7,750 nt of DNA from Candidatus Pelagibacter sp. (GCA_012963775.1 DTVC01000031.1:1-7750); one strand, 5' to 3'. Numbered from the stretch's first letter, positions 1 through 7,360 are shown. Made by a program: numbers and translations. Notes: generated by a model from the sequence alone, not told the origin.

Positions 1-155
1 CTTAGGATATTTAATTTTTTATTTTTGCTTCTGTTTAAACTGATAAATTGTTTTGCTTCAGAGAGAATATATTTAACATCAGATATTGATAAATTCTGGA
101 TACCTAAAAGATGTTTTTGAGAGATTTTAATAGCTTTCTTTGCAATAGCTGCCAT
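1..155 (-). CDS. pyrB: Aspartate carbamoyltransferase, N-terminal fragment (cut by window edge)
   Basis: Catalytic subunit of aspartate transcarbamoylase, which joins carbamoyl phosphate and aspartate in the first committed step of cytoplasmic pyrimidine synthesis. Only 51 complete codons are present; the gene continues beyond base 1. Read on the minus strand from the ATG at 155, the protein has the typical start of the family: KHLLGIQNLS at residues 14-23, then a helix (ISDVKYILSEAKQFISL) and a basic stretch ending NKKLNIL. In relatives this leads directly into the (R/K)G(R/K)T...FFE.STRT carbamoyl-phosphate loop, which lies outside the window. It starts 42 bases after the ruvX stop on the same strand, so the two are probably cotranscribed. 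Adjacency of ruvX and pyrB opposite gatC is familiar in alphaproteobacteria. The call rests on the short N-terminal motif plus context. An upstream in-frame TTG exists, but the ATG is the better start. Confidence 0.8.
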   Translation of the reverse strand, partial: MAAIAKKAIKISQKHLLGIQNLSISDVKYILSEAKQFISLNRSKNKKLNIL

Positions 156-197
156 TAAAACCAACTCTATAGCTATTAAAGGTTAATAAGGCAAGTA

Positions 198-653
198 TTA
201 ATTGTTAATATAATCCAATGCTCCTTGAAGAATAAAAGCAGCTGCATTTTGATCAATATTTTTTACTCTTTTGGATACATTTATATCTAATTGACCAGAT
301 AAATTAAAAGCCCCAACTGTCGAAAGTCGTTCATCCCAAAGACAAATAGGAATATCTATATTTTTTGAAATATTTTTAGCTATATCTCTTACTGATTGGG
401 AAGAAGGACCAGTTGTACCATCCATGTTTATTGGATTTCCTATAATTATGCCTCCAATATCATTTTCTTTAATTATTAATTTTATTTCATCTATAAGTTT
501 ATCTGAACTTGATTTTACTATTGTTTTAAAAGGAGTAGCGATTGATTGTTTTTCATCACAAATTGACACACCAATTTTTTTAGATCCTAGATCTAAACCT
601 ATTAATCTTGACTTATTTAATTGTTTTTTTTTAAATTCTTCAATTGTGATCAT
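198..653 (-). CDS. ruvX: YqgF/RuvX family RNase H-like nuclease (putative Holliday junction resolvase / pre-16S rRNA nuclease)
   Basis: A 151-residue protein of the YqgF/RuvX family, which has an RNase H-like fold. Members are linked to 16S rRNA 5'-end maturation and proposed as Holliday junction resolvases; the cellular role here is taken from the family. Visible motifs are RLIGLDLGSKKIGVS (residues 16-30, catalytic-type D21), IIIGNPINMDG (70-79), WDERLST (106-112, E108) and DQNAAAFILQGALD (134-147, D134). All the expected acidic positions are present and the length is normal. The roughly 15-residue stretch before the first strand (ITIEEFKKKQ...) is typical of alphaproteobacterial versions and supports the ATG at 653. 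No clear Shine-Dalgarno precedes it. It is the first gene of a minus-strand unit with pyrB and is divergent from gatC. The opposite strand has a long open frame that is only its shadow. Confidence 0.93.
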   Translation of the reverse strand: MITIEEFKKKQLNKSRLIGLDLGSKKIGVSICDEKQSIATPFKTIVKSSSDKLIDEIKLIIKENDIGGIIIGNPINMDGTTGPSSQSVRDIAKNISKNIDIPICLWDERLSTVGAFNLSGQLDINVSKRVKNIDQNAAAFILQGALDYINN

Positions 654-702
654 ATTGTATTTTCTATATTAAGTGGTAGTTTGCAATTTATCTAGTTATC
701 AT
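654..702. promoter_or_regulatory. Divergent promoter region between ruvX-pyrB and the gatC operon
   Basis: This 49-base gap is the only place upstream of both ruvX (minus) and gatC (plus), so promoters for both units must lie in it or just inside the flanking genes. For the plus strand, TATATT at 665-670 is a plausible -10. The nearest -35-like hexamer, TTGTGA at 644-649, sits inside the ruvX start region with a short 15-base spacer. For the minus strand, TTGCAA (686-681) is a weak -35 candidate with no well-spaced -10. Neither start has an evident Shine-Dalgarno. The existence of promoter activity follows from the layout; the hexamers are tentative. Confidence 0.4.
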
Positions 703-990
703 ATGGGAATAGATCTTAAAACAGTAAAACATATATCAAAATTATCTAGAATTTCTGTAGATGATGAAAAAGCAAAGAAATTAGAAGCTGATCTTAATTC
801 AATATTTTCATTTATAGAGAAATTGAACGAACTTAATACCGAAAAAATAGAGCCATTGACATCAATAGCTGAAACTAACCTTCAACTTAGAAAAGATGAG
901 ATAAAATCAAGTAATATTAGAGAACAAATACTTAAAAATTCACCAGAAGAAAATAAAGATTTTTTTGTTGTACCAAAGGTTATTGAATAA
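703..990 (+). CDS. gatC: Aspartyl/glutamyl-tRNA amidotransferase subunit C
   Basis: Small 95-residue subunit of the GatCAB amidotransferase. In known structures it wraps around GatA and GatB and stabilises the complex. Family features are [10 protein letters not shown] at residues 8-17, the helix and loop [18 protein letters not shown] in the middle, LRKDE, and the conserved tail [17 protein letters not shown]. The open frame extends back to a GTG at 673, but the ten extra residues (VVCNLSSYH region) match nothing in the family and would consume most of the promoter gap. The ATG at 703, giving [14 protein letters not shown], is therefore the better start. No convincing ribosome binding site precedes it. 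Its TAA shares one base with the gatA ATG (TAATG), indicating translational coupling. It is the first gene of the plus-strand operon. Confidence 0.93.
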   Translation: MGIDLKTVKHISKLSRISVDDEKAKKLEADLNSIFSFIEKLNELNTEKIEPLTSIAETNLQLRKDEIKSSNIREQILKNSPEENKDFFVVPKVIE

Positions 991-2444
991 TGTCCGATAT
1001 AATAGATTTAACTCTTGTAGAATTAGTAGATAAAATTAAAAAAAAAGAAATTTCTTCCAAAGAAGTAACTGCTGCTTATGTAGATAGATCTCAGAAATCA
1101 AAAAAATTAAATACGTATGTTACTGAAGACTTTGAAATTGCTTTAAAAAAAGCTGATAATTTTGATAAAAATCCAAATTATGAAAAAAAATTACCTGGAA
1201 TACCAATAGCAGTTAAAGATTTATTTTGTACTAAAAACTTAAGAACTACAGCTGGAAGTAAAATATTAGGTAATTTTATTCCAACATATGAATCAACTGT
1301 TACTGAAAATCTTTGGAATGCTGGAAGTATTCTTTTGGGTAAACTTAATTGTGATGAATTTGCAATGGGATCATCAAATGAAACAAGTTTTTTTGGGAAT
1401 GTTCAAAATCCAGTAGGAGAAAATTTAGTTCCAGGTGGGTCCTCTGGTGGTTCAGCATCCGCATTAGCTGCAAAATTAACACCAACAACTATTGGTACTG
1501 ATACCGGAGGTTCAATTCGTCAACCAGCTTCATTTACAGGAACTGTGGGTCTTAAACCAACTTATGGTAGCTGTTCAAGATATGGGATAGTTGCTTTTGC
1601 TTCATCATTAGATCAAGCAGGACCTATGACTAGAGATGTTAAAGATTGTTCTTTATTGTTTGAAGTGATGAGTTCATATGATCGAAAAGATTCTACATCA
1701 GTAGATTTTAAAAGAGGCAATTATTTGAAAGAATTAAATAATTCAATTAAAGGAAAAAAAATTGGAATTCCTAAAGAATACAGAGTAGAAGGCATGCCAA
1801 AAGAAATTGAGGATCTTTGGCAAAAAGGAATAAATATAATTAAAGAAGCCGGCGCTGAAATAGTTAATATTTCACTACCTAATACAAAATATGCTTTACC
1901 TGCTTATTATATTGTTGCACCAGCTGAAGCATCATCAAATTTAGCAAGATATGATGGTGTAAAATATGGTTTTAGATCTAAAGGTGAAAATCTAATCGAT
2001 ATGTATGAAAAAACGAGATCGGAAGGTTTTGGGAATGAAGTAAAAAGAAGAATTATGATTGGCACATATGTACTTTCTTCAGGTTATTATGATGCATATT
2101 ATTTGAAGGCTCAAAAAGTGAGAAAATTAATTAAAAATGACTTTGATGAAGTTTATAAAAAAGTTGATGCTATACTAACACCCTCAACTCCAAGTTCTGC
2201 ATTTAAAATTGGTGAAAAAACTAACGATCCTGTATCGATGTATTTGAATGATATATTTACCGTCCCTATTAACTTAGCTGGGTTGCCCGCAATATCAATA
2301 CCAGCTGGACTTGATTCAAAAGGATATCCATTAGGACTTCAAATAATCGGAAAAGCTTTTGAAGAACAAAATATCCTTAATATTGCTTATTCTATAGAAA
2401 AAGAAATTAATTTTAAAAATAAAATAAATGATTGGTGGATGTAA
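990..2444 (+). CDS. gatA: Aspartyl/glutamyl-tRNA amidotransferase subunit A (amidase)
   Basis: Glutaminase/amidase subunit of GatCAB. It releases ammonia from glutamine, and the ammonia is channelled to GatB for conversion of Glu-tRNA(Gln) to Gln-tRNA(Gln), and/or Asp-tRNA(Asn) to Asn-tRNA(Asn). The 484-residue protein is full length and belongs to the amidase-signature family. The Ser-cisSer-Lys triad is visible as K76 (in IPIAVKDLF), S151 (in [10 protein letters not shown]) and S175 (in [12 protein letters not shown]), with the spacing known from other GatA proteins. The C-terminal part carries the usual [13 protein letters not shown] and [13 protein letters not shown] segments. The ATG overlaps the gatC stop by one base, with AAAGG at 975-979 as a possible ribosome binding site about 10 bases upstream. 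Its own TAA overlaps the gatB ATG by one base. An A9 run at 1038-1046 encodes part of a lysine cluster. Confidence 0.97.
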   Translation: MSDIIDLTLVELVDKIKKKEISSKEVTAAYVDRSQKSKKLNTYVTEDFEIALKKADNFDKNPNYEKKLPGIPIAVKDLFCTKNLRTTAGSKILGNFIPTYESTVTENLWNAGSILLGKLNCDEFAMGSSNETSFFGNVQNPVGENLVPGGSSGGSASALAAKLTPTTIGTDTGGSIRQPASFTGTVGLKPTYGSCSRYGIVAFASSLDQAGPMTRDVKDCSLLFEVMSSYDRKDSTSVDFKRGNYLKELNNSIKGKKIGIPKEYRVEGMPKEIEDLWQKGINIIKEAGAEIVNISLPNTKYALPAYYIVAPAEASSNLARYDGVKYGFRSKGENLIDMYEKTRSEGFGNEVKRRIMIGTYVLSSGYYDAYYLKAQKVRKLIKNDFDEVYKKVDAILTPSTPSSAFKIGEKTNDPVSMYLNDIFTVPINLAGLPAISIPAGLDSKGYPLGLQIIGKAFEEQNILNIAYSIEKEINFKNKINDWWM

Positions 2445-3910
2445 TGGCAAAAAATCAATCTGAATATTTAATAAAAAGAAACAATAATGAGTATGAGGTA
2501 GTTATTGGTCTAGAAGTTCATGCCCAAGTTTTATCAGAGTCAAAACTTTTTTCTAGTGCACCAACTAAGTTTGGTGCTGAACCAAATACTCAAGTAAGTT
2601 TGGTGGATGCTGCATTTCCAGGAATGTTGCCAGTAATAAATGAATTTTGCATAAAACAAGCTGTAAAAACTGGAATAGGATTAAATGCAAAAATAAATAA
2701 AAAATCAATTTTTGATCGAAAAAATTATTTTTATGCCGATCTACCACAAGGTTATCAAATTTCTCAATATAAAAATCCTATAGTAGGAGAGGGCTCAATT
2801 GTCTTAGATTTAACAACAGGAGAAAAAATAGTTGGTATTGAAAGACTTCATCTAGAACAAGATGCTGGAAAAAGTATACATGATATGGACCCACAGAATA
2901 CTCTTGTTGATTTAAATAGATCAGGTATAGCATTAATGGAAATAGTAAGTAAACCTGATTTAAGATCTCTAGAAGAAGTAAACGCTTATATTAAAAAACT
3001 AAGATCAATCATGAGATATTTAGGTACTTGTGATGGGAATATGCAAGAAGGATCTTTAAGAGCAGATGTAAATGTTTCTGTAAGAAAAAAAGGTCAAAAA
3101 GGATTTGGCACAAGATGTGAAATTAAAAATGTAAACTCAATTAAGTTCATGCAAATGGCGATAGATTATGAAGCGAATAGACAAGTTGATGTTATAGAAG
3201 AAGGTGGAACGATTGATCAAGAAACTAGACTATTTGATATTAAAAAAAATGAAACTAGGTCAATGAGATCAAAAGAAGATGCTCATGACTATAGATATTT
3301 TCCTGATCCAGATCTTTTACCGCTAGAACTTAGTGATAAATTTATTAATGATTTAAAAAAAAATATTCCAGAATTACCAGATGAAAAGAAAAAAAGGTTT
3401 ATAGAAAAATTTAAATTATCACCTTATGAAGCCAATATATTAGTATCTGATATCGAAACTTCTAAATATTTCGAGGAAGTTATTGAGAAATCAGATGTTA
3501 AACTTTCCACAAACTGGATCACAGGTGAATTATTTGCGTTATTAAATGAAAAAAACTTGGAAATCTCTCAAAACCCAATTAGCGCAAAAAACTTATCTAA
3601 ATTGATTAATTTGATTAAAGATGGGACAATTTCAGGCAAGATTGCAAAATCAGTTTTTGAAATAATGGCAGATGAGGGTAAAGATCCTCAAATAATTGTT
3701 GAAGAAAAAGGTCTTAAACAGCAAAGCGATCCGAAAGAAATAGAAAAACTAATAGATAAAGTTATTACCGACAATCCAGATAAAGTAAAAGAGTATAAAT
3801 CTGGAAAAGATAAACTTTTTGGTTTTTTTGTTGGTCAAGTGATGAAAGTTTCTGGAGGCAAAGCGAATCCACAACTAGTAAATGAGATTCTAAAAAAGAA
3901 ACTTCTCTAG
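2444..3910 (+). CDS. gatB: Aspartyl/glutamyl-tRNA amidotransferase subunit B
   Basis: tRNA-binding and kinase/transamidase subunit of GatCAB. It activates the mischarged Glu or Asp on tRNA with ATP and amidates it with ammonia from GatA. From the ATG at 2444 the protein has 488 residues, normal for the family. Motifs in order are VIGLEVHAQ (20-28), [13 protein letters not shown] (96-108), [10 protein letters not shown] (135-144), [18 protein letters not shown] (155-172), [11 protein letters not shown] (203-213), RCEIKNVNS (224-232) and [10 protein letters not shown] (282-291). A C-terminal helical GatB/YqeY tRNA-binding domain follows, from roughly residue 335 to the end. The frame is open back to a TTG at 2432. 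The ATG is preferred because it makes the same TAATG junction seen between gatC and gatA and is preceded by GGTGG at 2434-2438. GatCAB is the usual route to Gln-tRNA in alphaproteobacteria lacking glutaminyl-tRNA synthetase. Confidence 0.97.
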   Translation: MAKNQSEYLIKRNNNEYEVVIGLEVHAQVLSESKLFSSAPTKFGAEPNTQVSLVDAAFPGMLPVINEFCIKQAVKTGIGLNAKINKKSIFDRKNYFYADLPQGYQISQYKNPIVGEGSIVLDLTTGEKIVGIERLHLEQDAGKSIHDMDPQNTLVDLNRSGIALMEIVSKPDLRSLEEVNAYIKKLRSIMRYLGTCDGNMQEGSLRADVNVSVRKKGQKGFGTRCEIKNVNSIKFMQMAIDYEANRQVDVIEEGGTIDQETRLFDIKKNETRSMRSKEDAHDYRYFPDPDLLPLELSDKFINDLKKNIPELPDEKKKRFIEKFKLSPYEANILVSDIETSKYFEEVIEKSDVKLSTNWITGELFALLNEKNLEISQNPISAKNLSKLINLIKDGTISGKIAKSVFEIMADEGKDPQIIVEEKGLKQQSDPKEIEKLIDKVITDNPDKVKEYKSGKDKLFGFFVGQVMKVSGGKANPQLVNEILKKKLL

Positions 3911-3915
3911 ATAAA

Positions 3916-4572
3916 ATGGGATCAAATCTTGAAATTACTAAAGAAATTGAAAATTATATTAATAATCATTCTTTAGAATTAAACCCAATACAAAAAGAAA
4001 TAATTTTGTACAATGATAGCTTAGGTGATATTAAAAGAATGCAAATTGCTATTTCGCAATGTCATTTCTTACATCTAATTATAAAAACTTCGAAAATAAA
4101 GAAAATTTTAGAAATAGGTACTTTTACTGGTTTAAGTGCATTATCGATGTCATTAGCTTTACCTAGTGATGGAAAGTTGGTTGCACTGGATAAAGATGAA
4201 GAAACAAATAAAATTGCAGTAAATTTCTTTAAAAAAGCTAAACAAGAAAATAAAATTCAAACAATCATTAGACCAGCTTTAGAAAGTTTAAAGGATTTAA
4301 AAAAACAGAGACAAAAATTTGATCTTGTTTTTATTGATGCAGATAAAGAAAATTATAAAAATTACTATGATCAATCATTAGATTTAATTGATGCTAATGG
4401 TTTGATTATAATCGACAATGTTTTATGGCATGGAGAAGTTGTGGACAAAAAAAACCAAAATAAATTGACTATAATTATCAGAGAATTTAATTCTTATGTT
4501 AATAGCGATGTAAGGACAGAAAACTTAATTATTCCGGTAGGTGATGGTCTTACTGTTTGTAGAAAGTTATAA
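3916..4572 (+). CDS. SAM-dependent, cation-dependent O-methyltransferase (family 3); possible tRNA 5-hydroxyuridine methyltransferase
   Basis: A 218-residue class I methyltransferase of the CCoAOMT/catechol-O-methyltransferase type. The SAM-binding motif is ILEIGTFTGLSALSMSLALP (residues 64-83), with acidic D92 in VALDKD where the SAM ribose is normally bound. The divalent-metal ligands of the family are recognisable as D141 (FIDADKENY), D167 and N168 (IIIDNVLWHGEV). The ending IIPVGDGLTVCRKL is characteristic. No signal peptide or membrane segment is seen, so it is cytoplasmic. It starts 5 bases after gatB, and its stop shares one base with the trhO ATG. The family includes small-molecule phenol methylators and also Bacillus TrmR (YrrM), which methylates 5-hydroxyuridine 34 in tRNA, the product of TrhO. 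Context therefore suggests a TrmR-like tRNA substrate, but the N-terminal half reads more like generic CCoAOMT-like bacterial proteins. Family is sure; substrate is inference. Confidence 0.9.
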   Translation: MGSNLEITKEIENYINNHSLELNPIQKEIILYNDSLGDIKRMQIAISQCHFLHLIIKTSKIKKILEIGTFTGLSALSMSLALPSDGKLVALDKDEETNKIAVNFFKKAKQENKIQTIIRPALESLKDLKKQRQKFDLVFIDADKENYKNYYDQSLDLIDANGLIIIDNVLWHGEVVDKKNQNKLTIIIREFNSYVNSDVRTENLIIPVGDGLTVCRKL

Positions 4573-5471
4573 TGTTTTATATTTCAGGATTTTATAAGTT
4601 TAAAAAAATATCCAATATTAAAAAAAATAAAAAAATCTTACAAAAATATTTTATTAATAATAGCATTAGAGGAACAATAATTATTTCTAGTGAAGGAATT
4701 AACGGTACTATATCTGCTAAGAAAAAAAATTTAGATTCAACGATAAATCAAATAAAGAAAACTTTTAAATTTACTAATTTTGATAGTGAAAATTTGTCTA
4801 AAAGTAAATTTCAACCCTTTCATAGAGGTAAAATAAAAATCAAAAATGAAGTTGTTCCTATGAGAATAAAAATTTTAAAAAGGAAATTAAACAATCATAT
4901 AGAACCTACAAAATGGAATAAATTAATTAATAATAAAAATACTTTTTTAATTGATGCGAGAAAACCTTTTGAACATGAAGTTGGTACATTTAAAAGAGCG
5001 ATAAATCCAAATGTTAATAACTTTAGAGAATTTCCTAAATATTTAAAAAATTTAGATAAAGGCAAAACTATAGCCATGTTTTGTACTGGTGGGATAAGAT
5101 GTGAGAAGGTAAGTATTTTTCTTGAAAAAAAAGGTTTTAAAAACGTATATCAATTAAAAGGTGGAATTATAAATTATTTAAAAAAAATAAAAAAAAAGAA
5201 CAGTTTATGGAGAGGAGAATGTTATGTTTTTGATAATAGAGTTTCTATCAAACATGGGTTAGTTACCGGTAGTTATTCAATGTGTAGTGGATGCAGAAAG
5301 CCAATATCACATAAAGATAAAAAATCTAAAAAATATGAAGAAGGAATATCATGTCCAAATTGTCACGATAACTTAACAACTTCCCAAAAAGAAAGATTTA
5401 GAATGAGACAAAAACAAATAAATCTTGCTAAAAAGCTTGGAAAAAAACACATATTCCAAAAAGAATTTTAA
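4572..5471 (+). CDS. trhO: tRNA uridine(34) hydroxylase TrhO (rhodanese domain, YceA/UPF0176 family)
   Basis: Oxygen-dependent enzyme that hydroxylates U34 of certain tRNAs to 5-hydroxyuridine, the precursor of 5-methoxyuridine or 5-oxyacetyluridine at the wobble base. The 299-residue protein has the family architecture. An N-terminal alpha/beta domain carries EGINGTIS (41-48). A rhodanese domain runs from about 118 to 215, with DARKPFEHEVGTF (128-140) and the active loop MFCTGGIRCEKV (169-180, C171 as catalytic cysteine and C177 conserved). The segment GECYVFDNRVSIKHGL (215-230) follows, and then a C-terminal CxxC pair, C238/C241 with C261/C264, that looks like a metal ribbon. Length is normal. 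The tail is very rich in lysine and arginine, fitting RNA contact. Its ATG overlaps the upstream methyltransferase stop by one base (TAATG), suggesting coupled translation of two enzymes that may act in sequence. Confidence 0.93.
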   Translation: MFYISGFYKFKKISNIKKNKKILQKYFINNSIRGTIIISSEGINGTISAKKKNLDSTINQIKKTFKFTNFDSENLSKSKFQPFHRGKIKIKNEVVPMRIKILKRKLNNHIEPTKWNKLINNKNTFLIDARKPFEHEVGTFKRAINPNVNNFREFPKYLKNLDKGKTIAMFCTGGIRCEKVSIFLEKKGFKNVYQLKGGIINYLKKIKKKNSLWRGECYVFDNRVSIKHGLVTGSYSMCSGCRKPISHKDKKSKKYEEGISCPNCHDNLTTSQKERFRMRQKQINLAKKLGKKHIFQKEF

Positions 5472-5473
5472 AA

Positions 5474-6829
5474 ATGAATTTACTAAAAGACCAAATTCCA
5501 AAACTAGTTAGAAAACTTGCTGTACCTGCTATGGTGGGGACTCTTTTTCAAACACTTTATAATATTGTTGATACTTTTTTTGCTGGAAAGATATCACCTG
5601 AAGCATTATCAGCATTAAGTAAATCATTTCCCATTTATTTTATAATAATTGCAACATCAATCGGTGTTACTGTTGCTGGAACATCATTAATTGGTAACAG
5701 CATTGGTGAGAACGATAAGAATAAAACACTAAATTATTTCACACATATCATTTTTTATGGAATTATAGTTTCTATTGTTATTACTTACTTAGGATTAAGT
5801 TATTCAGAAAAAGTATTTTCTTTGATGGGTTCAACTAAAGAAGTTACTCTTCTAGGTCTTGAATATACCAATATTATTTATTCTGGATCAATTATTTTTA
5901 TTTTGGTTGTAGCCTTAAACTCTCTATTACATGCAGAAGGTGATACTAAAACTTATAGAAATGTTTTAATTTTATCTTTCTTTCTTAATATTATTTTAAA
6001 CCCTATCTTAATTTTTGGTTTTTTCTTTATACCTGCTATGGGAGTAAAAGGTATAGGTATTGCAACTATAATTGCACAATTAGTAACATTGATCATCATA
6101 TTAATAAAAGTTCTAAAAAATAGTAGAGTTAAGGAAATAACTAAAGAACATTTATTACCTAAATTTTTATTTTTTAAAAATATTTTTTTTCAATCGATGC
6201 CAATAACTGTATCAATTTGTGGTTATTCAATAGCTGCAGCTATTATTTTTACTTATGTAGGCCAGTCTGGCGAATATGCTACAGCAGGATATGGAGCAGG
6301 AACTCGAATTGAGCAAGTTGTACTTCTTCCTATTTTAGGGATCAATACAGCCATCATATCTATAATCTCACAAAATTATGGTGCCAAAAATTTTAATAGA
6401 ATAAAAGAAACTTATTTTATCGCATTAAAATATGCTTTTATTATAATGGTTACTTCTGGAATAATAGTTTTTACATCAGCAAACATAATTACAAGTTTCT
6501 TTTCTAGCGATCCCGAAGTAATAGAATATGGAAAAAGATATTTAAAAATATCTGCTTTTGTTTTGCCAGCTTATCCAATTTTTTTTCTTTCAAATGGTTT
6601 TTTTATGGCCATAAAAAAATCGGAAATTGCTATGATTTCTAACTTTTTTAGAAATGTAATGAACCCAATTCTAGTATTTTATATAGCCAAATATATTAGT
6701 GCGAGTTTTAATACTTTCTTTTGGATATGGGTTGTAATCAATTGGTTTTTTTCAATGTTATATTTAATGATTGTCTTTTATTATTTAAAATCTAGATTAG
6801 AGAAATCTAGCGCTGTCGTTCATCCATGA
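5474..6829 (+). CDS. MATE-family multidrug/toxin efflux transporter
   Basis: Inner-membrane antiporter of the multidrug and toxic compound extrusion family (NorM/DinF-like), probably driven by Na+ or H+; the substrate cannot be told from sequence. The 451-residue protein is hydrophobic throughout, with about 12 membrane segments in two homologous halves. Family markers include LAVPAMVGTLFQTLYNIVDT in the first helix (15-34), the small-residue loop GTSLIGNSIGEND (69-81), and in the second half RIEQVVLLPILGINTAIIS (278-296) followed by SQNYGAKN (299-306). The ATG lies 2 bases after the trhO stop, with only a weak AAGA-type ribosome site, so it is probably the last gene of the gatC operon. Its final ten residues (LEKSSAVVHP) and stop are antisense to the end of soxG. 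It is the functional outlier of an otherwise tRNA-centred operon. Confidence 0.93.
   Translation: MNLLKDQIPKLVRKLAVPAMVGTLFQTLYNIVDTFFAGKISPEALSALSKSFPIYFIIIATSIGVTVAGTSLIGNSIGENDKNKTLNYFTHIIFYGIIVSIVITYLGLSYSEKVFSLMGSTKEVTLLGLEYTNIIYSGSIIFILVVALNSLLHAEGDTKTYRNVLILSFFLNIILNPILIFGFFFIPAMGVKGIGIATIIAQLVTLIIILIKVLKNSRVKEITKEHLLPKFLFFKNIFFQSMPITVSICGYSIAAAIIFTYVGQSGEYATAGYGAGTRIEQVVLLPILGINTAIISIISQNYGAKNFNRIKETYFIALKYAFIIMVTSGIIVFTSANIITSFFSSDPEVIEYGKRYLKISAFVLPAYPIFFLSNGFFMAIKKSEIAMISNFFRNVMNPILVFYIAKYISASFNTFFWIWVVINWFFSMLYLMIVFYYLKSRLEKSSAVVHP
6792..6810 (-). terminator. Hairpin at the soxG stop codon, weak terminator candidate
   Basis: A perfect 7-base inverted repeat (CTAGATT / AATCTAG, 5-base loop) spans the soxG stop codon. 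Read on the minus strand it is followed by ATTTTAAATAAT, so it could serve as a weak intrinsic terminator for the sox transcript. The stem has only two G-C pairs and the T tract is interrupted. On the plus strand it is followed by CGCTGTCG, so it is no terminator for the MATE gene. It lies inside the MATE coding region. Confidence 0.25.
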
Positions 6830-7360
6830 CCACAGATGATTTGAAAAAGATCTTCTAACAAATAAGTTTATATCATTAATGTTTTTATGATGAATAATTA
6901 CATCTATATGATTCATGACTGTTTGTACTACTGATCCTTTTGTGTTTTTAAATTTATTAAAATTAAATGGACAAGATGTAGAAAATAATTCGAAAACTTT
7001 ATCACCTTTTAAATTAATCATGACCCATTGATCGGTTACGTTTGTTACAGAGCCATAGTTTATTTTTGAAATTTCGTTGAACAAACCATCTTCAAGTTTG
7101 TAATTATCATTTTCAGAATTAAATTTATTATTTGAGTAAACCATCCACTCATCTGGACTTAACCAAATAATATTTAGATTATCATTTCCTGATGAAGTAT
7201 TAGCTTCAGTAGGTGGTATAATTGACAAAGATTTACCAATTTTAGTTAATAAATCTCTTTTCTTACCTCTTAGATTTATTTTAATTATAGGCTCAATTTC
7301 TGACATTATTAAATCAGAGTATTCTTTTTTATCATTAATTGGAGAATTATAATTAAGCAT
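6797..7360 (-). CDS. soxG: Sarcosine oxidase subunit gamma
   Basis: Smallest catalytic-complex subunit (187 residues) of heterotetrameric sarcosine oxidase (SoxBDAG), which demethylates sarcosine to glycine with tetrahydrofolate as one-carbon acceptor. The subunit resembles the folate-binding part of GcvT but has no known active site of its own. Family markers are IIWLSPDEWMVYS (64-76), VTNVTDQWVMINLKG (105-119), the FSTSCPFNF segment (126-134), VVQTVMNHIDVIIHH (144-158), and the C-terminal VRRSFSNHLWSWMNDSA (168-184). The start is well placed: ATG at 7360 with AAGAGG (7370-7365) four bases upstream. The soxA stop overlaps the first 8 bases of soxG. The 3' end runs antisense through the last 33 bases of the MATE gene. 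The asparagine-, serine- and lysine-rich loop at 76-92 fits AT-driven composition. Confidence 0.9.
   Translation of the reverse strand: MLNYNSPINDKKEYSDLIMSEIEPIIKINLRGKKRDLLTKIGKSLSIIPPTEANTSSGNDNLNIIWLSPDEWMVYSNNKFNSENDNYKLEDGLFNEISKINYGSVTNVTDQWVMINLKGDKVFELFSTSCPFNFNKFKNTKGSVVQTVMNHIDVIIHHKNINDINLFVRRSFSNHLWSWMNDSARFL

Noticed and set aside
424..672. Open frame of 82 residues on the plus strand opposite ruvX
   Set aside because: It is antisense to the conserved ruvX motifs, has no family resemblance and no ribosome site. It is a shadow of low-GC coding sequence.
673..702. GTG-initiated N-terminal extension of gatC
   Set aside because: The ten extra residues are not family-like and would use up most of the divergent promoter gap; the ATG at 703 gives the normal GatC length and N-terminus.
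2432..2443. TTG start for gatB, four codons upstream
   Set aside because: The ATG at 2444 makes the same TAATG junction as gatC/gatA and has GGTGG just upstream.
2565..2747. 60-residue minus-strand frame inside gatB
   Set aside because: It is antisense to conserved GatB motifs, with hydrophobic low-complexity content and no start signals.
4895..5077. 60-residue minus-strand frame inside trhO
   Set aside because: It is the antisense shadow of the conserved rhodanese domain, with no ribosome site or family match.
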